A model generated the notes under the pieces. That model was not told the DNA's origin and did no database searches. It saw only the letters and a program-made list of their open reading frames with translations. A DNA stretch of 64,000 bases, taken from positions 62,001 through 126,000 of the forward strand of contig NZ_FONA01000012.1 of NCBI RefSeq assembly GCF_900112795.1. The letters run 5' to 3'. The translations under genes were made by a program, and so were the position numbers. Numbering within the stretch: the stretch's first letter is position 1; each line of letters opens with the position of its first letter. This DNA comes from Thermophagus xiamenensis. GTDB lineage: Bacteria > Bacteroidota > Bacteroidia > Bacteroidales > Marinilabiliaceae. Below are positions 46,113 to 55,066 of this stretch, piece after piece.

Positions 46113-48332
46113 TTAACCCCAAATTAATGTTGTTAAGAGGCATACCAGAAGTCCCATGGCTATGGGAAGAAAGGTCGATACCAATGTCCACCTCACACTT
46201 CCTGTTTCTTTGTAGATGGTATATATGGTAGTAGAGCATGGGTTGTGTAATAGGCTGAACAACATTAGGTTTACGGCTGTTAATAGTGTCCACCCCCCTG
46301 CATGCAGCAAACTGGCAGTATCCCGGATGGAATCCAGTTCGAACATAACGCCGGCTCCGGCACCCACACCTGTCATATTTTGGGTCAGAACTGTTAACAT
46401 CAAAATAGTAGGGATAACTATTTCATTGGCCGGTATTGCAATGATATAGGCAAGAAAAATAATTCCGTTGAGGCCAAATAAGAGGGCGATGGGGTCTGCC
46501 CAATGGATAAAGTGTTCTGCTATGCTAATGCCATCAACTTTTACATTGGCTACCAGCCATATTACAATACCTGCCGGGACGGCAAAAACTACTGCTCGCC
46601 ATAAAACAAAGATTGTACGGTCAATTAATGAAGTATATAGTATTTGCCATATCCTTGGGGGGCGGTAGGGTGGAAGTTCCAGACTAAATGCGGAAGCCTC
46701 ACCACGCAATACTGTACGGCTCAAACCCCAGGATACTACTAAACTGAGGAATATTCCCAATAGTGCAATGCCAACTACTGCAGCAGCTGATACTAAACCC
46801 GCCAGATGGGCCGGTACGGCTCCCCCAATAAATATGGTGGCTATTAGTATTTGCGTTGGCCATCGTCCATTACATAATGAAAAATTGTTGGTTATGATGG
46901 CAATGAGTCGTTCACGTGGACTGTCGATAACACGCGTGGCAATAACTCCGGCGGCATTACATCCGAAGCCCATGCTCATCGACAGGGCTTGCTTACCGTG
47001 AGCACCGGCCTTGCGAAACAGGCTATCCATATTAAATGCCACACGCGGCAAATAACCCAGGTCCTCCAAAAGGGTAAAAAGGGGAAAGAAAATAGCCATT
47101 GGTGGCAACATTACGGAAACCACCCACGCCATAGATAAATAGGCCCCGTCAATTAGTACACCATTTAACCACCACGGTAAGCCTATGGTAGTTCCCCAAT
47201 CTTTAAGTATGGGATGAAGGGTGTCCAGAAGCAGTGATGCCAACAGCCCTGATGGATAATTGGCGCCCGAGACGGTAATCCAAAATACTAAAGCTAAAAG
47301 CAGAAGCATAATGGGAAAACCCAACCAACGGCTTGTAACTATTTTGTCTATTTTTATGTCTAAACTATATGCCGGTTTATTCTCATCAGTGGTAACAACT
47401 TTTCCGGCTATCTCAGCCGCATCGTTGTAAATACCTTCTATGACAGAGTCATGGAAGTCCATTCCCAACTTCCATCGTATGGTGTTGACCTTTGAGAGTA
47501 AGGCTTCCCGTTGTTTGTTGTCAGGAATCGATTCCTTTTCTTTATCGGCCATAGAAGTGTTACTCAGGAAACCCAGTTGTCCTGACTTTACAGCATCAAT
47601 AATGCTTTGGTCGCCCTCCAGCAATCGAAGCGCTACCCAATCGCTATTGGGTATATCGGGAAAAATATTTTGCAATTGTTGACCAATTTCCTGAATGGCA
47701 TGTCGAATTTTGGCGGGGCGCTTACGCGGTTTGTAAGGTTTGCATAAGTAACTGCCTGTTGCAACCTGTTCTATGGCGGTCATGAGTTCCTGCATGCCAC
47801 GGTTACGGCGGGCTGCAGTCCCGACAACCGGAATGCCCAACTCGCGCGATAAGGCTCTTAAGTTAATTTGTATATGGTTGCGCTCTGCTTCATCCATCAA
47901 ATTAACACATAACACTGCGCGGTCAGTGATTTCTAATATTTGTAAAGTGAGGTTCAGATTTCGTTGTAAGCGAGTGGCATCGGTTACAATAACCGTCACA
48001 TCAGGTCGGCCGAATAAAATGAAATCTCGAGCTACTTCTTCATCGGTACTGGTCGACAGTAATGAATAAGTTCCGGGTAAATCTACCACTTTGTAACGCT
48101 TATTGTTAAAAGCAAATGCCCCTTCGGCACGTGTTACCGTTTTGCCCGGCCAGTTACCGGTATGTTGTCTGAGCCCGGTAAGGTTATTAAATACTGTGCT
48201 TTTTCCTGTATTCGGATTTCCTGCCAACGCAATAATATAATCGGTAGCAGAGGTGTCAATTCCCAATTGTTTAAGGTTTTCTTTATGGTGAATTGGACAG
48301 TTTTCACATCCTTGTGCTATTGACGTAATCAT
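46113..48332 (-). CDS. feoB: Ferrous iron transport protein B
   Basis: 739 residues. A short N-terminal Cys segment (CENCPIHH) precedes a GTPase domain with G1 [13 protein letters not shown]3 DLPGTYSL and a NLMDEA G4-like motif. Next is a membrane region with two Gate-type cores ([20 protein letters not shown] split; [27 protein letters not shown]). It takes up Fe2+ across the inner membrane under anoxic or reducing conditions. The DtxR-FeoA fusion gene lies 55 bp upstream and should be co-transcribed, providing FeoA function. The broken TonB receptor lies downstream. Confidence 0.96.
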   Translation of the reverse strand: MITSIAQGCENCPIHHKENLKQLGIDTSATDYIIALAGNPNTGKSTVFNNLTGLRQHTGNWPGKTVTRAEGAFAFNNKRYKVVDLPGTYSLLSTSTDEEVARDFILFGRPDVTVIVTDATRLQRNLNLTLQILEITDRAVLCVNLMDEAERNHIQINLRALSRELGIPVVGTAARRNRGMQELMTAIEQVATGSYLCKPYKPRKRPAKIRHAIQEIGQQLQNIFPDIPNSDWVALRLLEGDQSIIDAVKSGQLGFLSNTSMADKEKESIPDNKQREALLSKVNTIRWKLGMDFHDSVIEGIYNDAAEIAGKVVTTDENKPAYSLDIKIDKIVTSRWLGFPIMLLLLALVFWITVSGANYPSGLLASLLLDTLHPILKDWGTTIGLPWWLNGVLIDGAYLSMAWVVSVMLPPMAIFFPLFTLLEDLGYLPRVAFNMDSLFRKAGAHGKQALSMSMGFGCNAAGVIATRVIDSPRERLIAIITNNFSLCNGRWPTQILIATIFIGGAVPAHLAGLVSAAAVVGIALLGIFLSLVVSWGLSRTVLRGEASAFSLELPPYRPPRIWQILYTSLIDRTIFVLWRAVVFAVPAGIVIWLVANVKVDGISIAEHFIHWADPIALLFGLNGIIFLAYIIAIPANEIVIPTILMLTVLTQNMTGVGAGAGVMFELDSIRDTASLLHAGGWTLLTAVNLMLFSLLHNPCSTTIYTIYKETGSVRWTLVSTFLPIAMGLLVCLLTTLIWG

Positions 48333-48387
48333 GCTTGTATTCTTAATTTGGGGTTTTACATAATTGGTATTCGCGGAAAAACCCAGG

Positions 48388-49413
48388 TTATTTTTGTATA
48401 TAAATATTTTCTGCCTGGCTTTTTCTTATGCCAATGGTTGTATCCATAATACGATAACCAATTGGGTCTCCTGAAGCACTTTTCAGTAAAGCAGTAACGG
48501 GAGTTCCGCGGACAATTCCCAAATCCATTAGCCGGCGTCGCTCCTGTCCTCTGCAATTAGGTGATATTCCTGCGATACGTGCTGTTTCACCCAGATTAAG
48601 GTCGGTGAGTTTTTGGAAGTTTTGTGTGGATGGATTTGGTTCCTCTGATAGGGTTCGGACAGTCACTGAGGAGGCAAATAACGGGGTTAGGACACATTCT
48701 TCCCCATCGGCAGCAAAAGAAATTTTTTCTTTCTCCACATCCAGAATATAGATTTTCATTCCCGGATATAGGCCGATAGCTACCAATTGTTTATAGATGT
48801 ATTCAGGCTCATCTTCCAGGTGTGTGATAATGGCATGATCGCCCTTTTGTAATGTATTAAGGGGTCGACCCTGAAAGTCAGGCAAATCACCTTGTGCTGT
48901 CGGGATAGGGTCTCCGTGAGGGTCAAAGGCCGGATTACCCATATCGGCTGCAAGAAGGTTGGCTTCTTTTTCCGAGATGAAATGTTCCCAATGGTCGGCT
49001 CTGGGGTGCCACTCGGTCTGGCCAACACCCGTTTCGTTGGCCAGATAGGTTTCCCAAATACGGTGAACACGGATAATGCGGAGGGAGTAAGATTTCCCGG
49101 CTTCTGTTAGTTGATAGGTCCCTTCCCTGTCAGAAATAAGACCCATTTTGGTAAGTCTTCCCAATAATTTATTGCAGCCTCGTTCTGTAATATTTAGATT
49201 ACGGGCAATATCTTTCTTTTTGCAAGGTACCTTCTTATATTCACAGTCGTACAGAAATTTTAATGCGTCTTCAAGGAGAATCCTTTCATTGTTAATTTTA
49301 ATAACTGCCCTTCGGGCAAGAATCCCTTTTCTTGGCCAAAATATCCATAAAATAAAGAGTATTAGCCCTGTTAAAATCGATATAACGACAATTATTTGAA
49401 ATGTTGTTTCCAT
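48388..49413 (-). CDS. Membrane-anchored DtxR-like/FeoA fusion regulator
   Basis: 341 residues from ATG 49413. Domain order: one membrane helix (~6-26, [20 protein letters not shown]), a DtxR-like winged helix (~45-95, [20 protein letters not shown]), a metal-binding/dimerisation region with [10 protein letters not shown] and ADHWEHFIS (~105-145) ending DPHGDPIP, then two FeoA/SH3-like domains (~180-255 and ~268-341). It combines a metal-sensing DNA-binding module with FeoA domains that act on FeoB, on one membrane protein. At the DtxR Cys102 position the residue is Asp. The gene shares a 118-bp divergent promoter with another dtxR-like gene. Function is inferred. Confidence 0.85.
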   Translation of the reverse strand: METTFQIIVVISILTGLILFILWIFWPRKGILARRAVIKINNERILLEDALKFLYDCEYKKVPCKKKDIARNLNITERGCNKLLGRLTKMGLISDREGTYQLTEAGKSYSLRIIRVHRIWETYLANETGVGQTEWHPRADHWEHFISEKEANLLAADMGNPAFDPHGDPIPTAQGDLPDFQGRPLNTLQKGDHAIITHLEDEPEYIYKQLVAIGLYPGMKIYILDVEKEKISFAADGEECVLTPLFASSVTVRTLSEEPNPSTQNFQKLTDLNLGETARIAGISPNCRGQERRRLMDLGIVRGTPVTALLKSASGDPIGYRIMDTTIGIRKSQAENIYIQK

Positions 49414-49452
49414 CGATATTAAGATTATTGTAGCTTGAATGATTAGATTAAG

Positions 49453-49483
49453 CAAATATATAAAGTTAGAAAGATCTAACAAA
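49453..49483 (-). promoter_or_regulatory. Promoter of the feo operon (Bacteroidota consensus)
   Basis: On the minus strand, TTTG (49483-49480), exactly 19 bp, then TATATTTG (49460-49453). This matches the -33 TTTG / -7 TAnnTTTG arrangement of primary sigma factors in the phylum. It lies 40 bp before the fusion-gene start codon, and the spacer holds the palindrome listed next. Confidence 0.65.
49465..49480. promoter_or_regulatory. Candidate DtxR/MntR-type operator
   Basis: Palindrome GTTAGAAAGATCTAAC (6-bp arms GTTAGA/TCTAAC, 4-bp centre) between two divergent metal-regulator genes. It resembles TTAGGNNNNCCTAA-like sites of DtxR-family repressors and lies within the -33/-7 spacer of the feo promoter, where bound repressor would block transcription. 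Confidence 0.55.
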
Positions 49484-49501
49484 TAGTTTTAGGAAATTTT
49501 A

Positions 49502-49509
49502 TATATTTG
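49502..49509 (+). promoter_or_regulatory. Candidate -7 box of the dtxR-like gene
   Basis: TATATTTG fits TAnnTTTG and lies 22 bp before the TTG start codon. The operator palindrome is 22-37 bp upstream, overlapping its -33 region, so one site could control both divergent promoters. Confidence 0.5.
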
Positions 49510-49531
49510 TGGCAATCAAAAAAGAGCATCT

Positions 49532-50182
49532 TTGAAGACAAAGGAGAATTATCTTAAGGCGATGTATATGATAGTTCAGGAGGGAAAAAGTATCTCACTG
49601 TCTCTCCTGAGTGAAAAGATGGGTGTAAGTATCCCTACGGCAAATAGCATGGTTAAACGGCTTGATGATATGGGGCTTGTCAAATACAGAAAGTACAAGC
49701 CCTTAGAGTTGACGCCCAAAGGAAAGAAGGCAGCCGGGCGTATTTTGCGAAAACATCGTATTGCTGAAATGTATTTGGTCGAGCAGCTCGGCTTTAGCTG
49801 GGAAGAAGTCCATGATATTGCCGAAGAAATTGAACATATTCCTTCCGAAAAACTATTCGATAAAATGGATGAGGCTTTAGGCTTTCCGGAAACCGACCCT
49901 CATGGTTCGCCTATTCCCGATAAAAACGGGAATATGTCTTCAACGTGTTATGCCAAGCTGGCCGATATGGAAAGCGGTCAAACCGTTCGTTTGTGTGCAA
50001 TACATAAAAGCGATGCCCCTTTACTTAAGTTTCTGAATCAAAAAGAGCTTAAACTTGGAACCATTATTAAAATTTTGCATATAGAGCCATTTGATAAGAG
50101 TATGACAGTTTCTTACGACGATTTTTCAGAGGTGGTGCTTTCAAATGATGTGTGTGTGAGGTTGTTGGTTGAAGTCTGTTGA
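49532..50182 (+). CDS. DtxR/MntR-family metal-dependent transcriptional repressor
   Basis: 216 residues from a TTG start; no ATG lies between the upstream stop and the conserved KTKENYLKAMYMI, so TTG is required. A winged helix (SEKMGVSIPTANSMVKRL) precedes a dimerisation/metal domain with HRIAEMYLVEQLG and AEEIEHIPSEKL, where Glu at the Cys102-equivalent position suggests Mn/Fe sensing of the MntR kind, then DPHGSPIP and a C-terminal FeoA/SH3-like domain. Divergent from the DtxR-FeoA fusion/feoB operon across a shared palindrome, so probably its repressor. Confidence 0.92.
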   Translation: MKTKENYLKAMYMIVQEGKSISLSLLSEKMGVSIPTANSMVKRLDDMGLVKYRKYKPLELTPKGKKAAGRILRKHRIAEMYLVEQLGFSWEEVHDIAEEIEHIPSEKLFDKMDEALGFPETDPHGSPIPDKNGNMSSTCYAKLADMESGQTVRLCAIHKSDAPLLKFLNQKELKLGTIIKILHIEPFDKSMTVSYDDFSEVVLSNDVCVRLLVEVC

Positions 50183-50440
50183 CAGAAAAGAATTTTGGGG
50201 CATTTATTAAAAAATGAACTGTAAATAAAATATTAAAAAAAAGTTTATTGAGAGAGTTGAAAAAGGATATTTTCTCCACCATTAGCATGCAAATTTCTTC
50301 TTATCCAAATTCCTGTTTGCAATCAGGCTCATTAAAATGTTGTTGATTAAAATAGTAAGATTTTTAACAGGGGACAAAACGCGGAGACGAAGAGACGCAA
50401 AGAGGGTATAGAGATGGGTTTTCAAATTAAAGGAAATTGG

Positions 50441-51176
50441 CGGCTGGAATCGAATCTAAAATTTTTTAGGTCGAAAATCAGCGGCCGAAATTGAATCTAA
50501 AATTTTTTAGATCGAAAATCAACGGCCGAAATCGAATCTAAAATTTTTCAGGACGAAAATCGACGGCCGAAATTGAATCTGTAAAATTACAGGCCGAAAA
50601 TCGACGGCCGAAAATGAATCTGTAAAATTACAGGCCGAAAATTGACGGCCGAAATCGAATCTGTAAAATTACAGGCCGAAAATTGACGGCCGAAATCGAA
50701 TCTGTAAAATTACAGGCCGAAAATCGACGTCCGAAATTGAATCTGTAAAATTACAGGCCGAAAATTGACGTCCGAAATTGAATCTGTAAAATTATAGGTC
50801 GAAAATTGACGGCCGGAATTGAATCTGTAAAATTATAGGCCGAAAATTGACGTCCGGAATTGAATCTGTAAAATTATAGGCCGAAAATTGACGTCCGAAA
50901 TTGAATCTGTAAAATTACAGGTCGAAAATTGACGTCCGAAATTGAATCTGTAAAATTACAGGTCGAAAATTGACGTCCGAAATTGAATCTGTAAAATTAT
51001 AGGTCGAAAATTGACGGCCGGAATTGAATCTGTAAAATTACAGGCCGAAAATCAACGGCCGAAATCGAATCTGTAAAATTACAGGCCGAAAATCGACGGC
51101 CGGAATCGAATCTGTAAAATTATAGGTCGAAAATTGACGTCCGAAATTGAATCTGTAAAATTACAGGTCGAAAATC
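50441..51176. repeat. 41-bp tandem array 2 (about eighteen copies)
   Basis: Units begin CGGCC/CGTCC at 50441 and every 41 bp to 51138. Each holds two small inverted repeats: GGCCG/CGGCC-type arms around AAAAT(C/T)GA, and a 14-bp core that is CTAAAATTTTTTAG in the first units and CTGTAAAATTACAG later. Both cores are self-complementary. Many later units read CTGTAAAATTATAG, with one G:T pair. There are no unique spacers. It fills the gap between the dtxR-like gene and the restriction locus; a GCGGAGACGAAGAGACGC motif lies just before it. Confidence 0.95.
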
Positions 51177-51219
51177 CCCTAACACTAAATTGAAAAAATA
51201 TTGTTCCTCAGTCGTTCCT

Positions 51220-51265
51220 GACAGAACCGGATGGTTCACTACATATGCATTTGGAATTTTGGGTT
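51220..51265 (+). repeat. Left copy of the direct repeat flanking the restriction locus
   Basis: GACAGAACCGG is followed by CACT, ACATA, ATTTGGA and TTGGGTT in the same order as at 58624-58668; about three quarters of positions agree. The two copies bracket the type I restriction genes. Confidence 0.6.
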
Positions 51266-51365
51266 CAGGAAATGTCGTTTCGGGGGTGGGGGATAAAAGG
51301 GAAGGGGTACAGGGTTATAATACCTTTTTATGGTAAAATAAATTGCTGAGGTTCAATATACTTTG

Positions 51366-51399
51366 AAAAAGAGGTTGTTTAGAAAAATGAAACAATCTC
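51366..51399 (-). terminator. Rho-independent terminator after hsdR
   Basis: On the minus strand, GAGATTGTTT and AAACAACCTC pair (one G:T) around a 9-nt loop, followed by TTTTT. It lies 57 bp after the hsdR stop. Confidence 0.8.
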
Positions 51400-51455
51400 T
51401 ATAAAATGATGTAGCCTCTTTTATTATATTCTTCCAGTTCCTTCATTCATTAATC

Positions 51456-54440
51456 TCAAATTGCAATTCCTCTTACCTTTTTGTCGTAAAGGTCGTTAAA
51501 CCATAATTGTTTAAACATTGTATTGACGCGATCTTCGGAAAGTTTATTGTAAAATTCAAGTTTGGTATTGATGAAATTGAGTAACTCACTATCAATCTCT
51601 TCATTGAATTTTTCCTGAATATTTTCTTTCGTGTTATTAGGATTAAAGAAACTCATTAATTCTTCGTTTGAATAGATGTTTTCTTTCATTTTTTCAAAAT
51701 CCACACGGTCCTCCTCTGTTAAATCTAATCCAAAGGTGTCGTTCAACACTTTAATGATATTTGTTAACAAGTCGTATTCTTCTTCAGGTTTTCGATTTCC
51801 ACCGCCGGGAGTCATGCCTTTCATTTCACCATCCCCGGAAACCAATTTTAAATCGGTAGTGTATTGGTGCTGTATTTTATAGCTGTGTAGTTCCACTTCA
51901 CCCAATACATCTAAAGGCATACTTGATTTGATGTAAGGCAGTTTCTTTATTAATGCCGTTAGGAAAACGTAGTACTTTTCTAATTCCACATCAGTGAAAG
52001 AAATGATACCCCTTAAAAAGCGATATAGCTTGACAAAAGACTTGGCATCGCCCTTAAAGCCTGTTTGTTTATCTTCGTCCAATTCTTCCTCGTATCGGCG
52101 GCATACCTCATTTAAAATGGGTTGTAATTCTTCGTAGTTGTCACCTTTACGGAAAAATATATTAGCAAAAGCATCAATCTCGTTTTTATACAACAAATTG
52201 TAAGAGTCGATTTTGTTTTGGACATCATACAAGGTATTAGGGTCGGTTTGATGTTCTTCTTTCATGTAGTTTTTACCATAAAACCTTTGAAAATCTTCCA
52301 GAACCATTTCCGGGTCGTTTACAAAATCAAGCACCATCGTCGAGTCTTTTCCCTTGGTAGTTCTGTTCAAACGACTGAGGGTTTGTACCGTACTTGTACC
52401 CCCCAATTTTTTATCGACAAACATGGTATGCAGTAAAGGTTCATCGAAACCAGTTTGAAATTTATCGGCTACAATTAATATGCGGTATTTTGGTAATTTC
52501 AGGGCTTCCGGAATACTTATTTTACCTTGTAGATTATTCATGCTAACCTCGGTATAATCTTCGCCTGTTTCATCGTCACGAACGGTACCCGAGAATGCCA
52601 CCAAAGCGTTGTACGGTAATTTCATCTCGCGCATGATATCATCAAACTTGCGCTTGAATCTAACGGCATGCAAGCGAGAACGAGTAACCAACATTGCTCG
52701 TGCTTTGCCCTGTATTTCATTTTGGGTTTGAGTCACAAAGTGTTCTATCATTATTCGGGCTTTTTTCTCAATGGCATGGTCTTGTAAATCGACATACGAA
52801 CTTAATAGCTGCACTGTTTTTTTCTTCTCGTATTCTTTATCGGGTATTTCGTTCCGCTTTACAATTTTAAAGTATCGTTTAAACGAAGTGTAGTTCTTTA
52901 GTACATCAAGGATAAAACCCTCTTTAATTGCTTGCTCCATTGAATAAATATCAAAAGGAGCTTTTGAACCATCCTCCTGAACAGTCCCAAATAGTTCTAT
53001 TGTTTTGGGTTTTGGCGTAGCGGTAAAGGCAAAAAAGGAGATATTTTTTTGAATACCTTTACTCTTTATTTCATCGGCAATAATTTCGTCTAAATCTTTA
53101 TTTTTTGATTCCAGTTCTTCGGCAACTTCCAGGGAAAGGGATTTACGTAAATGTCCGGCAGCTTCGCCCGTTTGCGAACTATGTGCCTCATCAATAATTA
53201 CCGCATAATTTTTATTGGGCAGTTTGGTAATGGTGTCGGAAATAACTGGAAATTTTTGAAGTGTTGTTACGATGATACGTTTTCCATCAAGAATTGCCTG
53301 TTTTAAATCCCTGGCAGATTTTTTCTCGTCAATATAAGCCACCACACCCGGGGTGTTATCAAGTTGTCTTATGTTTTCCTGGATTTGAGAATTAAGCACT
53401 CTTCGGTCGGTAACCACAATGGTAGAATCAAATAGCGCTTTATTATCGGTGTAGTTTTGGTAAAAACCCGATAAACGATAAGCCAACCATGTGATACTAT
53501 TTGATTTTCCAGAACCGGCAGAGTGCTGCCCTAAATATTTCCCACCAACGCCATCTTTACGAACCGCTTCTAACATACGGAGAACCACTCTACGTTGATG
53601 GAAACGAGGGAATAACAGTTTTGTCGATGTTTTTTGCTTTAATGTTTTTGTTTTTTCATCGTAGTAGGTCTCCTTATCGGTTTGAATACTTATAAAGTTC
53701 TGAATTAAGTCCAATAAAGAATCTTTTCGCAAAACATCTTCCCACAGGTAAGAAGTAGCAAAACCATTGGCGTTACTGTTTTCCAATCCTTGATTAAAAG
53801 GTAGGAAAACGGTGGAATCTCCTTTTAGCTGGGTGGTCATAAATACTTTTTCAGTACCTACTGCAAAATGAACCAAACAGCGTTTAAATTCCAGAAAGGC
53901 TTCTCCTTTCGGATTACGGTCTTTCATATACTGTTTTATGGCATTGTGGTGGGTCTGACCTGTAAGCGCATTTTTAAGTTCCATGGTAACCACCGGAATG
54001 CCATTAATAAAAAGCACAATATCGATTTTATGGTTGTTTTTGTTTGAGTATTGCAACTGGCGAACAATGGCTAAACGGTTTTTTTTGTACCATTCTCCGT
54101 GTTCAGGGGTTTTGTTATTGGCAGGTTTAAAATAAACCATATTCAGCGACTGGCCACGGTCTTTTACCTTGTTGTGAAAAACATGCAGCGTTTTGTTTTT
54201 ATTCAGATTACGCGCAATATTGTTTACTATTTGCTTATCCACATTAGCCCCGTATTGTTCTTTCAATGCCTTGTATTTTTCGGGCTGAGTGTCTTTTATA
54301 AAAGCAATTATTTCGCTTGGAATTACGCACAACTCCTTATTATATTCCTGAGGAGATATCACATGATATTCTTTTACCTCATTTACCAAATAATTTTCGA
54401 TATGTTCTTCAAAATGTATTTCTTTTGTTCCTGTAGCCAT
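51456..54440 (-). CDS. hsdR: Type I restriction enzyme R subunit (HsdR)
   Basis: 994 residues. The N-terminal HSDR_N nuclease has the PD-(D/E)xK core (KIDIVLFINGIPVVTMELKN, ~145-165). The SF2 translocase motor has motif I SAGSGKSNSITW (~310), motif II IIDEAHSSQTG, motif III FTATPKPK and motif VI QTLSRLNRT. A helical C-terminal region binds the methylase core. With HsdM and HsdS it cuts unmethylated DNA far from the recognition site. It is last in the minus-strand locus, ending at a terminator. No frameshift is seen. Confidence 0.95.
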   Translation of the reverse strand: MATGTKEIHFEEHIENYLVNEVKEYHVISPQEYNKELCVIPSEIIAFIKDTQPEKYKALKEQYGANVDKQIVNNIARNLNKNKTLHVFHNKVKDRGQSLNMVYFKPANNKTPEHGEWYKKNRLAIVRQLQYSNKNNHKIDIVLFINGIPVVTMELKNALTGQTHHNAIKQYMKDRNPKGEAFLEFKRCLVHFAVGTEKVFMTTQLKGDSTVFLPFNQGLENSNANGFATSYLWEDVLRKDSLLDLIQNFISIQTDKETYYDEKTKTLKQKTSTKLLFPRFHQRRVVLRMLEAVRKDGVGGKYLGQHSAGSGKSNSITWLAYRLSGFYQNYTDNKALFDSTIVVTDRRVLNSQIQENIRQLDNTPGVVAYIDEKKSARDLKQAILDGKRIIVTTLQKFPVISDTITKLPNKNYAVIIDEAHSSQTGEAAGHLRKSLSLEVAEELESKNKDLDEIIADEIKSKGIQKNISFFAFTATPKPKTIELFGTVQEDGSKAPFDIYSMEQAIKEGFILDVLKNYTSFKRYFKIVKRNEIPDKEYEKKKTVQLLSSYVDLQDHAIEKKARIMIEHFVTQTQNEIQGKARAMLVTRSRLHAVRFKRKFDDIMREMKLPYNALVAFSGTVRDDETGEDYTEVSMNNLQGKISIPEALKLPKYRILIVADKFQTGFDEPLLHTMFVDKKLGGTSTVQTLSRLNRTTKGKDSTMVLDFVNDPEMVLEDFQRFYGKNYMKEEHQTDPNTLYDVQNKIDSYNLLYKNEIDAFANIFFRKGDNYEELQPILNEVCRRYEEELDEDKQTGFKGDAKSFVKLYRFLRGIISFTDVELEKYYVFLTALIKKLPYIKSSMPLDVLGEVELHSYKIQHQYTTDLKLVSGDGEMKGMTPGGGNRKPEEEYDLLTNIIKVLNDTFGLDLTEEDRVDFEKMKENIYSNEELMSFFNPNNTKENIQEKFNEEIDSELLNFINTKLEFYNKLSEDRVNTMFKQLWFNDLYDKKVRGIAI

Positions 54441-54444
54441 AATC

Positions 54445-54545
54445 GTCTGAACTTTGATTCATTTGATATTGGGATTCCCCTGATTTTTTTGTTTATACTT
54501 CTTATTTACCAGCCGTTTAAATTGTAAACTTTTTGCTCCGAAATT
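54445..54545 (-). pseudogene. Relic of a second GxxExxY gene 3' end (duplicate of 54594-54690)
   Basis: This 101-bp stretch repeats 54594-54690 with one base change and a 4-bp (TTTA) difference. On the minus strand it encodes FGAKSLQFKRLVNKK, the usual C-terminal end of GxxExxY proteins, so a second gene copy probably stood here. Only this end remains, directly upstream of hsdR. Confidence 0.7.
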
Positions 54546-54654
54546 GTCTTGAACTATGATTTTTCTTGATTGAATGAAAACTATGATTCCATTGTCTGAA
54601 CTTTGATTCATTTGATATTGGGATTTCCCTGATTTTTTTGTTTATACTTCTTAT

Positions 54655-55041
54655 TTACCAGCCGAATTGTAAACTTTTTGCTCCGAAATTAATTAATAAT
54701 CCAACTTCTAAATCATATGCTTCCAAATAATTAATAGCTTGAGCTAAATGTACGTCTTCGAGTTTTGTGATTGCCTTTAGTTCCACTGAAATAACTTTTT
54801 CCACCAAAAAATCAACCCTACGTGTGCCGATTTGTTGATTTTTATAATAAACAGGCATTTCATATTCCCTGCTATAGGCAATACCTTCGTCAGCCATTTC
54901 TATGGCCAGAGCCCTTTGATAAATTACTTCCTGAAATCCGTTGCCCAACGCAGCATGAACCTTCATGGCGCAGCCAATAATTTTACCGGTCAGTTCGCTG
55001 TATTTATACGCTTTATTAATCATCTGTAATCCTTTAATCAT
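54655..55041 (-). CDS. GxxExxY protein
   Basis: About 128 residues (ATG 55041; ATG 55023 is also possible). The family motif is present as GNGFQEVIYQRAL, followed by the PD-(D/E)xK-like strand pattern RRVDFLVEKVISVELKAI. Members are often called possible nucleases but their role is unproven. It sits within the hsdMSR locus between hsdS (25 bp upstream) and hsdR. The C-terminus ends LQFGW because a 4-bp deletion relative to the nearby relic shifts the frame; the usual end reads LQFKRLVN. Confidence 0.85.
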   Translation of the reverse strand: MIKGLQMINKAYKYSELTGKIIGCAMKVHAALGNGFQEVIYQRALAIEMADEGIAYSREYEMPVYYKNQQIGTRRVDFLVEKVISVELKAITKLEDVHLAQAINYLEAYDLEVGLLINFGAKSLQFGW

Positions 55042-55066
55042 AAAAATCAGAGGTTCAGACACTTTC

